64,000 bases of DNA from Balneolaceae bacterium (GCA_020832285.1 JAFIFB010000085.1:1-64000); one strand, 5' to 3'; counted from the first letter of the stretch, positions 37,144 to 46,581 are shown. Notes: generated by a model not told the origin, from the sequence alone. Translations and numbers: made by a program.

Positions 37144-38124
37144 CTAATCCATCTTTATATAAAATTCTTCTGCCCTTTGCCGTGCGATTGCTGCCTCTTC
37201 GATTCGGTTTAAACGTTCGAGTGCCTCTGCCCGAAGAAGATGAGCATCTCTTGCAAGGTACGAATCAGCAAAGGCCCTGACGCTTTGGGAAGCGAGTTTA
37301 TACGCTTCTTCCCAGTCTTGCGGATCATCAGATTCGAGCAGGTTTTGAGCTTTTTCAAAATTTTCTTTCCAGCGGAGGCCTTCGGGCGACATTCTTTCCG
37401 CTGCACGAAAAACTTCAAAAGGCGGCAGCTCCACGCGGCTGTGCTTATCATGAACCGGAAGGGATTCTTTCTCAAAATAGCTTAGTATGGCCCGATAAAG
37501 AGACTCCGCCTCAAGCTGATTGTAATCGGGATTTTTAAGGCGCTCTTCCTCACCCAGATTTGTAAAAAAAGAGGCTTCAGAGATTACTCCGGGAATCCCG
37601 TATGAGTGGCGCAGAACAGCGGTTCCTGCAGTTGGAAAGATGGTGTGATCGGATGCCACAACAGCCGGGCCTTCACCGTCAAACAGGTCTTCGCGCAGAT
37701 GAGACGCTATGCTTTTTGCAAGCTGCACACTGGCCAGATTTTCACTGGCATTCCCATGAAAATAGACGATAGGAAAGTTGGCAGTGGTATCGGCAATGGC
37801 ATTGTGATGAATGGAGAGAAATAGGTGCGCATCATAATCCAGTGCAAGTTGTGCACGATCAGCCAGTTCAACGTGAGTATCTTCTGTGCGGGTCATAATG
37901 ACAATGGCACCGCTATCTTCCAAAAGAGTCTGAAGTTTCAGGGCTACACGCAGATTGATCCACTCTTCCCGTTCACCTGTGGGGCCAACACGATACTGAT
38001 CGGTATCGGCCGTGCCGCCGTGTCCGGGGTCAAGTATGATGGTTTTTTCATGAAGGAACAGCGGGTCTGTTTCACAGCTCAACAATAAAAATATGATAAA
38101 GAGTAAAGGAAAATATTTGAACAT
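37144..38124 (-). CDS. N-acetylmuramoyl-L-alanine amidase, lipoprotein
   Basis: About 326 residues from the ATG at 38124; an upstream ATG would add 22 residues and spoil the signal peptide. The lipoprotein signal ends FLLLSCE. The Amidase_3 domain (about 28-235) shows the zinc site in ILDPGHGG, a Glu in REEWINLRVAL, and FLSIHHNA. A C-terminal helical, TPR-like region (about 250-326) follows. It cleaves the amide between MurNAc and the stem peptide in periplasmic peptidoglycan. It is divergent from the thioesterase gene, 79 bases apart. Confidence 0.88.
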   Translation of the reverse strand: MFKYFPLLFIIFLLLSCETDPLFLHEKTIILDPGHGGTADTDQYRVGPTGEREEWINLRVALKLQTLLEDSGAIVIMTRTEDTHVELADRAQLALDYDAHLFLSIHHNAIADTTANFPIVYFHGNASENLASVQLAKSIASHLREDLFDGEGPAVVASDHTIFPTAGTAVLRHSYGIPGVISEASFFTNLGEEERLKNPDYNQLEAESLYRAILSYFEKESLPVHDKHSRVELPPFEVFRAAERMSPEGLRWKENFEKAQNLLESDDPQDWEEAYKLASQSVRAFADSYLARDAHLLRAEALERLNRIEEAAIARQRAEEFYIKMD

Positions 38125-38203
38125 TATTTTTCTGCTTCGGTTGAAGGATGATTCTGCTATATTTGAGCGAAAGCTTATCAATTCAATCAATAAACTGAAA
38201 AGA

Positions 38204-38626
38204 ATGCGAGATAAAAATTACGATTTTGAACTTGAATTCACCGTACGTGATTATGAGCTGGACACACAGGGTTTGGTGAATAATGCCGTTTATCAAAACT
38301 ATCTGGAGCATGCCCGCCATGAATTTTTGAAACATATTGGACTGAATTTTAATGAGCTGCATGAAAATGGCACTGACGCGGTGGTGCACAAAACAGAGCT
38401 TGAGTACAAAAGAGCTTTAACGGGCGATGACCATTTTGTGGTGCGTGTGCGTGCTGAACAGCAAGGAAATGTTCGATTTATTTTTTACCAGGACATCTAC
38501 AAACTTCCGGAGGATGAGCTGGCACTAAAAGGAAAAGTAACGGCCGTATTTATGCAAAACGGAAGGCCTGTCCGACCACCGCAGGAAGTAAAGAATGCAC
38601 TTTCTGATTTTAAATCTGCGGATTAA
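38204..38626 (+). CDS. Acyl-CoA thioesterase, hotdog fold (YbgC/4HBT-like)
   Basis: 140 residues from the ATG at 38204. An in-frame ATG further upstream (38093) would run across the divergent amidase start, so the shorter form is chosen. The hotdog signature is VRDYELDTQGLVNNAVYQNY, with the active-site Asp in D-T-Q-G, followed by LEHARHEFL. It hydrolyses acyl-CoA thioesters; chain preference is unknown. The stop overlaps the end of the convergent comEC gene by four bases. Confidence 0.85.
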   Translation: MRDKNYDFELEFTVRDYELDTQGLVNNAVYQNYLEHARHEFLKHIGLNFNELHENGTDAVVHKTELEYKRALTGDDHFVVRVRAEQQGNVRFIFYQDIYKLPEDELALKGKVTAVFMQNGRPVRPPQEVKNALSDFKSAD

Positions 38627-41073
38627 AATCTTAAATATCTCCACTCTCTTTTCTCAATTCCCGAGCCATCAGAAATAAAAACCATTCCTCCGGAAAGACT
38701 GGTATATTTTTGGTGCTCGCTAAATTGATGCAGGCGGTTTACCGCATCGCGGCCGGGATGACCGAAACGATTTTGAAACGCAAGTGATGCAACCGAGATC
38801 TCCGGTTCAACATACTGCATAAAAAGTTCGGTTGAGCTGGTATTACTTGCGTGATGGCCCACTTTGTAGAAATGTGAGCGCAGAAAATCACCATAGCGAT
38901 CAGCCATCTGGCGTTCCTGTCTAACCTCGGCATCACCACTGAAGAGAAAATGCTTCTGACCATACACAAGTTTCAGAGAGAGGGAATGATTATTAGGGTT
39001 GGGGTCTCTGCGAGTATCTGCCTCCGGCCCGATTACAAAAATACGAATTGCCGGATCAATCCCGATCATATCTCCGGCCACAGGATATTTTACAGGTACG
39101 GAAAACTCTTCAGCCAGTTCCATATAGCGGGCATAAATTGCGGAGTCGTAGTCGTAATCACTCTGGTAGATTACGTCGATGTCGATAGATTCAATCAGGT
39201 CGGGCATTCCGCCGATGTGGTCAGCATGGGGATGTGATAGAAAAACTGCATCCAGCCTATTGATACCCAAGTGTTCGAAGTAAGGAATTAGTACCTGCCG
39301 GCCGCTGTTATTCATGGGAGACCATCGGCCCGCATCAATCAGCAGGTGTTTACCCCCGGGTGTTTGAACATGAATGGCATCGCCCTGTCCTACATCCAGT
39401 ACAGTGATCTCCAGCTTTTTATATTCGGGATGATGAATAATCCGCTCTGCAATCAAAAAGTTCAGTGACAAGAGCAAGCCGATCAACATTTTCCAGCGGT
39501 ATGTGGGGATTCGAATCGAGGCGATAAAGAAAATCGCAAAAATCCAGACCAAAAAAAGAGGGAGTGTTGCCTGTTCCACAGTGATGTAGCTATATGCCTG
39601 CCCTCCCAGTGCGGATGCCACGGAATGGATCCAGTCGAGAGAAAACTGAACAGGAACTGCACCTGCATGCAGCATTGCCGGTAGCAGCGGACTGAGCAAA
39701 ACAAAGAGCAGGCCGACCGGTACTGTAAAAGATAAAATAGGTACAACCAGTGCATTGGCTGCGGGGCCGATAATAGAAAACTCACCAAAATAAGCCACAA
39801 GGATTGGGAATAGCCCGGCCTGAACCACAATGGAGACAAGAATAATGCTGATGAAACCACCGATAAAACCGTAGCGATATTTTTGAGGAATGAGACGCTG
39901 CGCTTCAGGCATCAGCAGCAGAATGATGAATACAGCAGAAAATGAGAGCTGAAATCCTACATCAAACAACTGCTGTGGCTGGATCATCAAAATAATAATT
40001 GCAGCCACAGCTGTCAGATTAACTGAGTTTCTGATCTTGTGAAAAAGTTTCCCATAGCACAACAGCCAAGCCATCAGCGAGGCCCGGCTTACAGAAGGAC
40101 TGAACCCGGTAATTCCTGCATACCCGAGCAGCAGTGTGGTCAGCAGTATCAAACCCAGCCACTTGCCGGTTTTTGATCCCCATAGATAAGGAATCAGCAG
40201 CCAGAAAGGTGCAACGATAAATCCAACGTGCAAGCCCGATACGGCCATAATATGAGAAAGCCCCGCCCTTGCAAATTCCTGCCGGGTATCGGGAGTCAGA
40301 TCTTCCTTGTAGCCCAAAAGCAGAGCTTTGGCAAGATGGGCATGATCACTTTCGAAAAGAGTGTCGGCATTGCGCTGAACGGCTTCCCTTGCGGGTGCCC
40401 AGCTCAGAAGGTTTCGGGCTGGTGTGTGCTCAGTCAGTTCCAGTAACTCTCCGTGTGCAGAAAAACCGTGGTCGAGAAGCCAGCCTCCGTAATCAAATTC
40501 GTGAGGATTTCGCTGTTCCGGGAAGCTATAAAAGCGTATTTCTGCCTGTATTTTACTTCCCTGCTGAACAGACGGGGGCGAACTTTCCGCTCCATACAAC
40601 CGAATATTCCAGCTCTCCTTCCAGTGCACACCATCATAAAAACGAATTTCTGTAACCTTCACTTCATAAACATTCCGCCCTGTTCCGCTTCTGCCGGTAC
40701 CTGTTACAAGGCCGCTGATTTCAGCATTTTCCCACTCATAAAGTGAAAGAAGTTCTGCCTTTATTACATTATTTCTGTCCCCTTCCGACAATACAGAAAA
40801 GAGAGCTGAAGAAGCTGAAAAAATCATAAAAAAGTAGAGCAGAACTGAAATCCTGCCTGCTGTGAGGACTTTCCATCGGCGGAACAAAAATTCAGAACTC
40901 AGCCAAAGAAGTGTAAATGTAAAAAAACCAATCAAGGTGATTTGTGCAGAAATTGAAAGATAATGAGCCGATGTAATTCCAGTCATCATAAGCAGCATCA
41001 GTCGCACAGCCGGATACGCTGCAAATGGTATTTGATATGTTTGATCACCTCTCATATCCGTATGAACCGGCAT
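38623..41073 (-). CDS. comEC: ComEC/Rec2 DNA internalisation protein
   Basis: An 816-residue inner-membrane channel for single-stranded DNA uptake. An N-terminal membrane part and OB-like domain (about 20-190) lead to the Competence domain with many helices (from GLSHIMAVSGLHVGFI, about 270-510) and a C-terminal metallo-beta-lactamase-like domain (about 555-816). That domain carries VLDVGQGDAIHV and HPHADHIGG (metal ligands), so a nuclease role for the second strand is plausible. No other competence genes are nearby. Complete length suggests natural transformation may be functional. Confidence 0.93.
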   Translation of the reverse strand: MPVHTDMRGDQTYQIPFAAYPAVRLMLLMMTGITSAHYLSISAQITLIGFFTFTLLWLSSEFLFRRWKVLTAGRISVLLYFFMIFSASSALFSVLSEGDRNNVIKAELLSLYEWENAEISGLVTGTGRSGTGRNVYEVKVTEIRFYDGVHWKESWNIRLYGAESSPPSVQQGSKIQAEIRFYSFPEQRNPHEFDYGGWLLDHGFSAHGELLELTEHTPARNLLSWAPAREAVQRNADTLFESDHAHLAKALLLGYKEDLTPDTRQEFARAGLSHIMAVSGLHVGFIVAPFWLLIPYLWGSKTGKWLGLILLTTLLLGYAGITGFSPSVSRASLMAWLLCYGKLFHKIRNSVNLTAVAAIIILMIQPQQLFDVGFQLSFSAVFIILLLMPEAQRLIPQKYRYGFIGGFISIILVSIVVQAGLFPILVAYFGEFSIIGPAANALVVPILSFTVPVGLLFVLLSPLLPAMLHAGAVPVQFSLDWIHSVASALGGQAYSYITVEQATLPLFLVWIFAIFFIASIRIPTYRWKMLIGLLLSLNFLIAERIIHHPEYKKLEITVLDVGQGDAIHVQTPGGKHLLIDAGRWSPMNNSGRQVLIPYFEHLGINRLDAVFLSHPHADHIGGMPDLIESIDIDVIYQSDYDYDSAIYARYMELAEEFSVPVKYPVAGDMIGIDPAIRIFVIGPEADTRRDPNPNNHSLSLKLVYGQKHFLFSGDAEVRQERQMADRYGDFLRSHFYKVGHHASNTSSTELFMQYVEPEISVASLAFQNRFGHPGRDAVNRLHQFSEHQKYTSLSGGMVFISDGSGIEKREWRYLRF

Positions 41074-41174
41074 GGGCCAATTCCTTACAGTTTTTTTAAA
41101 ATTTTTTGTGGGTATGATGAAAAAGAAGGGCGATATAATTATGTTGAGTATTTCAACGTACTGATCGACTTCTG

Positions 41175-41654
41175 ATGAAAGATATATTCTCTGTAATACG
41201 CAGAGTTGGCCTGCCGGCTTTTATTCTGATTTTACTTGTTGCTGAAGTTAGCCGGAGTCAATCTTTGGGTGTATCTCCATACAGCTTTAAAGCGATTGGA
41301 GGAGTACAGGCAACTTCTGAGTTTTATATTCAGCATGAGTGGATTGGCGTTCACTACTTTCATGCATGGGATAATGAGAAATTTATCACCGAGGAAGACC
41401 AGGTCATTACGCAAAAAAGTTCATCACTGGCCTTGTCGGTCTCTCCCTTGCAGGCCACCCATTTTAATGCAGGTATGATCTATTTTAAGAATAAGTTTCC
41501 CGTTACCGTCGGGAACCGGCTCCACTTTATGCTCTCCCTCTCACTTCCCCTGGACCGTTTTACGATCTCCTATAAACATATCAGTAACGGATTCGGCCTG
41601 ATTTATGAAATGAACCCCGGGCTGGATACGATTTCAGTTCAGATTAATTTTTGA
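41175..41654 (+). CDS. PagL-like lipid A deacylase (acyloxyacyl hydrolase)
   Basis: A 159-residue outer-membrane barrel. After an N-terminal signal (about 1-29) come amphipathic strands ending in aromatic QINF. Near the C-terminus SYKHISNGFG supplies His135 and Ser137, as in the PagL catalytic site, followed by a Glu (145) and the family phrase NPGLD. PagL removes the 3-O acyl chain of lipid A. The Glu spacing (10 rather than 14 after His) differs from the classical enzyme, so activity is uncertain. A terminator follows. Confidence 0.65.
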   Translation: MKDIFSVIRRVGLPAFILILLVAEVSRSQSLGVSPYSFKAIGGVQATSEFYIQHEWIGVHYFHAWDNEKFITEEDQVITQKSSSLALSVSPLQATHFNAGMIYFKNKFPVTVGNRLHFMLSLSLPLDRFTISYKHISNGFGLIYEMNPGLDTISVQINF

Positions 41655-41696
41655 GTCTGATCGTAAATTAAAGACAGAAACAGTCTAAAAATCAAA

Positions 41697-41727
41697 AAAA
41701 CCCGGCCTGCCTGGCAAACCGGGTTTT
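41697..41727. terminator. Bidirectional terminator between PagL-like gene and secG
   Basis: AAACCCGG pairs with CCGGGTTT, 13-base loop, A tract on the left and T/A on the right. It lies between convergent genes and can serve both. Confidence 0.85.
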
Positions 41728-41754
41728 AAAAATATTTCGATAAAAACTCAGAGA

Positions 41755-42120
41755 TTAATCTTCAATCTCAAAATCATCCTGTTGGGGAACGGCTGACTCG
41801 GTTTGAGACGGAGCAGAAAAATCTTGTTGTTCAATCGGTTCACCTCCCATGCCACTCTGCTGAATGGTACTTTGTGCAGCGTCTCCGCGGTCAATGGCAA
41901 AATTAGCCAGCACACTTAACCCTAAAAACAGGGCAGCGAGAATTGAAGTTGTTTTTGAAAGCAAGTCGGCAGTTCTTCGTGCTCCCATTGATGAACCGCC
42001 TGCCATTCCGGCTGCAAGTCCACCTGACAATCCCTCCTTCTGTCCGGGCTGAAGTAAAACCACAATGATGAGCAGAATGCAAATCAATGTGATCAACGAT
42101 ATGATAATTGCGTAAAGCAT
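41755..42120 (-). CDS. secG: Preprotein translocase subunit SecG
   Basis: 121 residues: two membrane helices (about 2-23 and 53-72) joined by the SecG loop VLLQPGQKEGLSGGLAAG, then an acidic Gln/Glu-rich tail longer than in E. coli. It is an accessory subunit of the SecYEG channel. One of the inverted MITE copies lies about 70 bases upstream of its start. Confidence 0.9.
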   Translation of the reverse strand: MLYAIIISLITLICILLIIVVLLQPGQKEGLSGGLAAGMAGGSSMGARRTADLLSKTTSILAALFLGLSVLANFAIDRGDAAQSTIQQSGMGGEPIEQQDFSAPSQTESAVPQQDDFEIED

Positions 42121-42190
42121 AAAATTTATTTATTCAGTTTATTGCAAAGAGATTAAAAATATCACTATTTAAACATTTAAAAAAGTACTA

Positions 42191-42417
42191 ACCCGTATAT
42201 CTCACCAAGAGATTTTTTCCTTAGCAAGGCGAAGATAAAATGGCAGCGGAAAAGTGCCTGAGTACGTTGAGCATGCCATTTTAGATTCAACGCAGCTGAG
42301 GGGATAATATCGCAGCCCCGACAGCTTGAAATTCTAAGACTCAAAAATCCGATCTTAAAGCATTATAAAGAAAATAGTTACATTAAGTTTAACAAATTTA
42401 CTGTGAGATATCCGGGT
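42191..42417 (+). mobile_element. MITE-like element, copy 1
   Basis: 227 bases with terminal inverted repeats (left ACCCGTATATCTCAC, right GTGAGATATCCGGGT) flanked by TA on both sides, as expected of Tc1/mariner or IS630-type insertion. It has no coding capacity. It matches copy 2 at 51610-51832 in opposite orientation along nearly its whole length; the stretch from CTCACCAAGAGATTTTTTCC through GAAGATAAAATGGCAGCGGAAA is almost unchanged. It sits between the divergent secG and mscS genes and fills most of that gap. Confidence 0.8.
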
Positions 42418-42482
42418 TATCAACATAACGCAGTCTCCCGGAAATATTGCGGTAATGTATCCGAAAAACAGCCCGTACAATC

Positions 42483-43421
42483 ATGGATGAAAATAATGCA
42501 GAACCATTTGAAGAGCTGCTGAGCGAGACCTACCTCCATTACACCAATCTGATTGAGAGCGTGGCTATCATTTTGATTCTGGTCGCCATCCATTTTATTG
42601 TAAAACGCATTGTGCGGAGACAGATAGAAGATGAAACGGCCCGCTACAAATGGAAGAAAAACCTGGCCTATTTTCTCAGTTTTCTGGGCTTTATACTGAT
42701 CGGGCGTATCTGGTTTCAGGGTATGGGTTCTGTGGCCACGTTTCTGGGGCTATTGTCGGCAGGCCTTGCCATAGCCCTGCGCGATCCTGTAACGGATATG
42801 GCCGGCTGGCTTTTTATTATCTGGCGTAAACCCTTTGATGTAGGTGACCGGATTGAGATTGGTATACACCGGGGCGATGTAATTGACGTGCGTTTTTTTA
42901 AATTCACTATTTTGGAAATCGGAAACTGGGTTCAGGCCGATCAGAGTACCGGCCGGGTTATACACATTCCTAACCACTATGTGCTGCGCGAATCAATCGG
43001 CAATTATACCAGTGACTTCGATTTCATCTGGAACGAGATTGTAATTGTTATTACGTTCGAAAGTAACTGGAAAAAAGCGAAGAAAATACTTACAGATATT
43101 GTTCAAAGCCATTCTGAAGATTATGTGGCTGATGCCGAACAACAGATCAGCAGGGCAAAAAAATCGTACCTGATTCAGTACAAAAACCTGACTCCTATCA
43201 TTTATACCGAAGTCGTGGAAAAAGGTGTGAAACTCACCATCCGGCACCTGTCTCATGCAAGGCGAAGGCGCGGCCTGAATCAAATGATATGGGAGGATGT
43301 ACTCGAACATTTTGCCCGTGAAGGTGATATCAGTTTTGCATACAAAACTTTTCGGGTTTATCAGAACCAAATTGAAGGTAAACCGGCACTAAAACCAAAA
43401 CCCGATTCTACTTCGGAATAG
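42483..43421 (+). CDS. Small-conductance mechanosensitive channel, MscS family
   Basis: 312 residues. Three predicted N-terminal helices (about 20-100) end with the pore helix and its Ala/Gly pattern (FLGLLSAGLAIALRDPVTDM). The beta domain KPFDVGDRIEIG and a C-terminal cytosolic domain follow. It opens on membrane tension to release solutes after osmotic downshock, which fits a halophilic habitat. The stop overlaps the end of the convergent SRAP-like gene by 14 bases. Confidence 0.88.
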   Translation: MDENNAEPFEELLSETYLHYTNLIESVAIILILVAIHFIVKRIVRRQIEDETARYKWKKNLAYFLSFLGFILIGRIWFQGMGSVATFLGLLSAGLAIALRDPVTDMAGWLFIIWRKPFDVGDRIEIGIHRGDVIDVRFFKFTILEIGNWVQADQSTGRVIHIPNHYVLRESIGNYTSDFDFIWNEIVIVITFESNWKKAKKILTDIVQSHSEDYVADAEQQISRAKKSYLIQYKNLTPIIYTEVVEKGVKLTIRHLSHARRRRGLNQMIWEDVLEHFAREGDISFAYKTFRVYQNQIEGKPALKPKPDSTSE

Positions 43422-44034
43422 GCTGAATGAGCTTGGGATCGTTGTTCTTGGTGTCGTTCACTTTTCGGCTCACACGCAGTACTGACAGATCGGTCAATGC
43501 AAACAGATTTGATGTATTTTCAATTACTTCAGCTAAGCTGTTGGACGAGTCGAGCCATTCTTCGGATCTGGTTGGATCCAGAAGCAGCGGCATATTCCTG
43601 GACATTGGCTGTATGAGCGGGTTCGATTCTGTGGTAATGATGCTCACAAATTCACCATTATCTTCAAAAACAAGACCTGCAACCGCCATGACCGGGCTGT
43701 TCAGCATCCGTACAAAAAAAGGATGTTCATTTTTTTGCTTATGCTTCCAAACATAAAATCCGCTCAAAGGCAGAACGCAACGCTTTGTAGTGTTTTTTTC
43801 TGTCAGTTCATCTTGATGAATGGTTGTCCGTTTCTCCATGTCGCCAGATTCAGCACCCCAGCGAGTTTGTTTTATCAATAGTGTATCTTCATTTTCATCA
43901 GAATAAACAGCGGGAATCTGCGTGCCTGGTGTAATATTGTAATTCGGTTCAAAAAGGCTTTCCTTCTTGGTCTCGATATTGAAATACGATTCGATTTCGT
44001 TTTTTGTCGCAAAAAAAGCTAATCTTTCAGCCAT
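43408..44034 (-). CDS. SRAP/HMCES-family protein lacking catalytic residues
   Basis: About 208 residues from the ATG at 44034, chosen because family members begin there (MCGRF...; here MAERLAFFATKNEIE). An ATG at 44082 would add 16 residues. The family fold is recognisable from NYNITPGTQIPAV, RWG, KRCVLPLSGFYVW, MAVAGLVFE, FVSIITTESN and the C-terminal VSRKVNDTKNNDPKLIQPI. However, Cys2, which crosslinks abasic DNA in YedK/HMCES, is Ala. The Glu of GFYEW is Val, the His of IHxRMP is Ser, and the NAR segment is missing. It is probably a non-catalytic DNA-binding paralogue. Confidence 0.75.
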   Translation of the reverse strand: MAERLAFFATKNEIESYFNIETKKESLFEPNYNITPGTQIPAVYSDENEDTLLIKQTRWGAESGDMEKRTTIHQDELTEKNTTKRCVLPLSGFYVWKHKQKNEHPFFVRMLNSPVMAVAGLVFEDNGEFVSIITTESNPLIQPMSRNMPLLLDPTRSEEWLDSSNSLAEVIENTSNLFALTDLSVLRVSRKVNDTKNNDPKLIQPIPK

Positions 44035-44109
44035 AATTTTTAAAAACAGATTTAATTTTTTGAATTTTCTCTCAGCAAACACGCCAACAGTTACAATACA
44101 ATTTCCGAA

Positions 44110-44973
44110 ATGAAATTCATTTTTTATAATGAAAATGAGTACAGACTCAGAGCCGGTTGGCGTATTATCCTAACAACAATGTTGATAATATCATTGCTGG
44201 TGATTTTTTCTATTCTGATTCCCGGTCAGACTGGAGTAATGGTAGCCCTGGCTTTCATACTTATTGGCGTACTCTGGATTTCAGCCCGGGTGATCGATAA
44301 GCGGCCCTGTGAAGAATTTGGATTTACCATTAATTCTGCCTGGTTTTTGGATTTTCTTGCTGGAAATGTAATAGCAGCATTGGCAATGAGTGGTATTGTG
44401 TTTGTTCTTATAGTATCGGGCCAGATTGAATTTTCAGATACAAATCTTACAATTTTTGAATGGGATCTTTTTTCCGGCCTGATTAGTGCATTGGTATTAA
44501 TGACGGCAGTGAGTATTTGGGAAGAGGCGTACTTTCGGAGTTACCTGATCACAAATCTCCGTGAAGGGTTTCTGAGCCGCAGTGGCAGAAAACACACATC
44601 GGTTCTTGCCGCCGTTTTGGTTTCATCTGTAATTTTTGGACTTGCACATGCAACGAACCCTCACTCATCCTGGATTGCGCTGACTAATATAACAATTGCA
44701 GGGATAGTTCTTGCTTATCCTTATATTAAGACGAGAAGTATTGCAATTTCGGTTGGAATGCATCTCTCATGGAATTATTTTCAGGGTGTGATATTTGGAC
44801 TTCCTGTAAGCGGAATGAAGATGGAGAATTCCATTACAACCGCAACTGTTACTGGGTCCGAATTTATTACAGGTGCAGAATTTGGCCCCGAAGGCGGTAT
44901 CATCGGGTTTTTAGGGTTGATACTGATGGCCTTATTGTGCCATATATACCTGATTCTGTTTTATAAGAAGTGA
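44110..44973 (+). CDS. CPBP family intramembrane metalloprotease
   Basis: 287 residues with about seven or eight membrane helices. The CPBP/Abi motifs are present: WEEAYFRSYLI (E-E-x3-R), FGLAHATNP (first His) and MHLSWNYFQG (His with Asn). The family includes CAAX-type proteases and bacteriocin-immunity proteins. Substrate unknown. It is divergent from the SRAP-like gene by about 75 bases, with its start well clear of that gene. Confidence 0.85.
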   Translation: MKFIFYNENEYRLRAGWRIILTTMLIISLLVIFSILIPGQTGVMVALAFILIGVLWISARVIDKRPCEEFGFTINSAWFLDFLAGNVIAALAMSGIVFVLIVSGQIEFSDTNLTIFEWDLFSGLISALVLMTAVSIWEEAYFRSYLITNLREGFLSRSGRKHTSVLAAVLVSSVIFGLAHATNPHSSWIALTNITIAGIVLAYPYIKTRSIAISVGMHLSWNYFQGVIFGLPVSGMKMENSITTATVTGSEFITGAEFGPEGGIIGFLGLILMALLCHIYLILFYKK

Positions 44974-45185
44974 CTTTACACTTCGTTCTGTGAAATAGTA
45001 GTTTATGTGAATGGCAGCTTTTTTTGATTAGGCAAGGCTGCCCGGCACAATTTGTTCGTTTCCGTTTCACGAGATTTTGTGTCCTTTTTTGTTACATCTT
45101 CATCATGACGCCTGTGCCTTGCCGTTTTGGATACCTGCCATCTTGTTTAATTGAAATATTGATCAAAAAATGTTGAGGTAACACA

Positions 45186-46547
45186 TTGTCGTTTAATCAA
45201 TTTCGACTAAGTTCCGATATTTTGAAAGGGCTGAAAGATGTTAAAGTTGAAAGTCCTTCACCGTTGCAAAAGAAAATTTTTAAGGCCGTACAAGAGAAAA
45301 AAGACCTGGTCATAAATACAACAATCGAAGAAAGTCCCGAGATCGGGTATTTGATTTCTTTGTTGAATGAAATCTCAAAGTCTGAACGCAGACAGGGCAC
45401 CAGGGCCATTATTCTTGCTGGCGATAAAGAGCGTGCAAAAAAACTGGATGAATGGATATGGGCCATTGGTTACCATTCTTCCATTGAAAGCGCGTGCATA
45501 ACCGAAGATGGTAACAGCAAAGAACAGCTTTCCGCTCTTTCTGCAGGTCCTGTAATTATTGTAGCTACACCAGCACGGCTGTCTGAATTACTCGAAAGCA
45601 GCAGAATGATCTTCAGAGAAGTACAGCAATTTATTGTTGATCAGGCTGAGTTGATTAATGACTGGCCTGCTATCGAAGCAATTTCCAATCGGATCATCGG
45701 GAAATGCCAACGTATTTTTACAGCCGCAAAAGACAGTAAAGAACTGCGTGAATTTGAAATCAAAATTCTTCAGGATCCTGAGCTGGTTACACTCGCAAAA
45801 GATAAAAAGCCTGAGAAAAAAGAAGAGCCGGCCATCACCAAAGATCTAACGCAGTACTACATCAACGTACCACCGCGATCCAAAATCTCTACACTGATGG
45901 CCCATCTCGACAACCATCAAACCGAAGCCGTTGTGATTTTTACGGCTTCTCGCAAAACTGCCGACAGACTTTATAAAATTCTTCGTAAGAGTAATCGTCG
46001 AGCTGTTAGCGTGCATGATAAGCTTGATAAAGATACGTTTAATGACAGGTTTGAGCGTTTTACCTCGGGAAATGTTCAGCACTTGCTGGTGGGTGATCTT
46101 TCTGCCAAAGACCTCCCGCTTGAAGAAGCTGTACAGGTAATCAACTACGATGTGCCAGAAGAGGTTGATGAGTACAAACTTCGCGCCGAGCTTGTGGGTG
46201 ATGGAAAAGCCACCCGCCTGATCAGCCTTGTTTCCAAACAGGATCGCAGTGATATCAATGATATCTGTAAATCACTTGGCTATGCACCGGAAGAGGTTCC
46301 GTTACCCAAATCGGTTAAAGAAAAAATTTCATCTACCAAAAACCAATCATCAAAGAAAAAAAGAAGTGCCAGGCGGGGCCGCGGAAAAGGAAAACCAGGC
46401 AGCGGGCATAAACGGAAAAAAAGTGTGCGAAAACTCAATGAATTGCCACGCCCCACATTTGATCAGCTCGATGGCGGACGCACCGGAAAACCCAAAGAGA
46501 AGGAGAATAAAGGAGTGCTCGGTTTTTTTAAAAAACTCTTTTCGTGA
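45186..46547 (+). CDS. DEAD-box-like protein with degraded helicase motifs
   Basis: 453 residues. The collinear layout of a DEAD-box RNA helicase is clear: Q motif (SPSPLQKKIF), a TPARL motif, a second RecA domain (VVIFTASRKTADRLYKIL, VINYDVPEEVDEYKLR) and a basic C-terminal tail (KKKRSARRGRGKGK, about 395-420). The catalytic motifs are gone: Walker A is NTTIEESPE with no Lys, DEAD is DQAE, SAT is TAA, and HRIGRxGR is lost. It should be unable to hydrolyse ATP, yet the frame is intact over full length, so an RNA-binding scaffold role is likely. It starts at TTG 45186 with GAGG eight bases upstream. Confidence 0.75.
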   Translation: MSFNQFRLSSDILKGLKDVKVESPSPLQKKIFKAVQEKKDLVINTTIEESPEIGYLISLLNEISKSERRQGTRAIILAGDKERAKKLDEWIWAIGYHSSIESACITEDGNSKEQLSALSAGPVIIVATPARLSELLESSRMIFREVQQFIVDQAELINDWPAIEAISNRIIGKCQRIFTAAKDSKELREFEIKILQDPELVTLAKDKKPEKKEEPAITKDLTQYYINVPPRSKISTLMAHLDNHQTEAVVIFTASRKTADRLYKILRKSNRRAVSVHDKLDKDTFNDRFERFTSGNVQHLLVGDLSAKDLPLEEAVQVINYDVPEEVDEYKLRAELVGDGKATRLISLVSKQDRSDINDICKSLGYAPEEVPLPKSVKEKISSTKNQSSKKKRSARRGRGKGKPGSGHKRKKSVRKLNELPRPTFDQLDGGRTGKPKEKENKGVLGFFKKLFS

Positions 46548-46581
46548 ACGTCAGAAAAAGTTATCGGGCGGACGTTTTTTA
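46546..46581 (+). terminator. Probable terminator after DEAD-box-like gene
   Basis: GAACGTC pairs with GACGTTT across an 18-base loop, followed by a T run. The loop is long, so the prediction is moderate. Confidence 0.5.

Noticed and set aside
42191-42417. Riboswitch or leader RNA upstream of mscS
   Set aside because: The segment is better explained by the mobile element: it recurs inverted at 51.6-51.8 kb with terminal inverted repeats and TA flanks.
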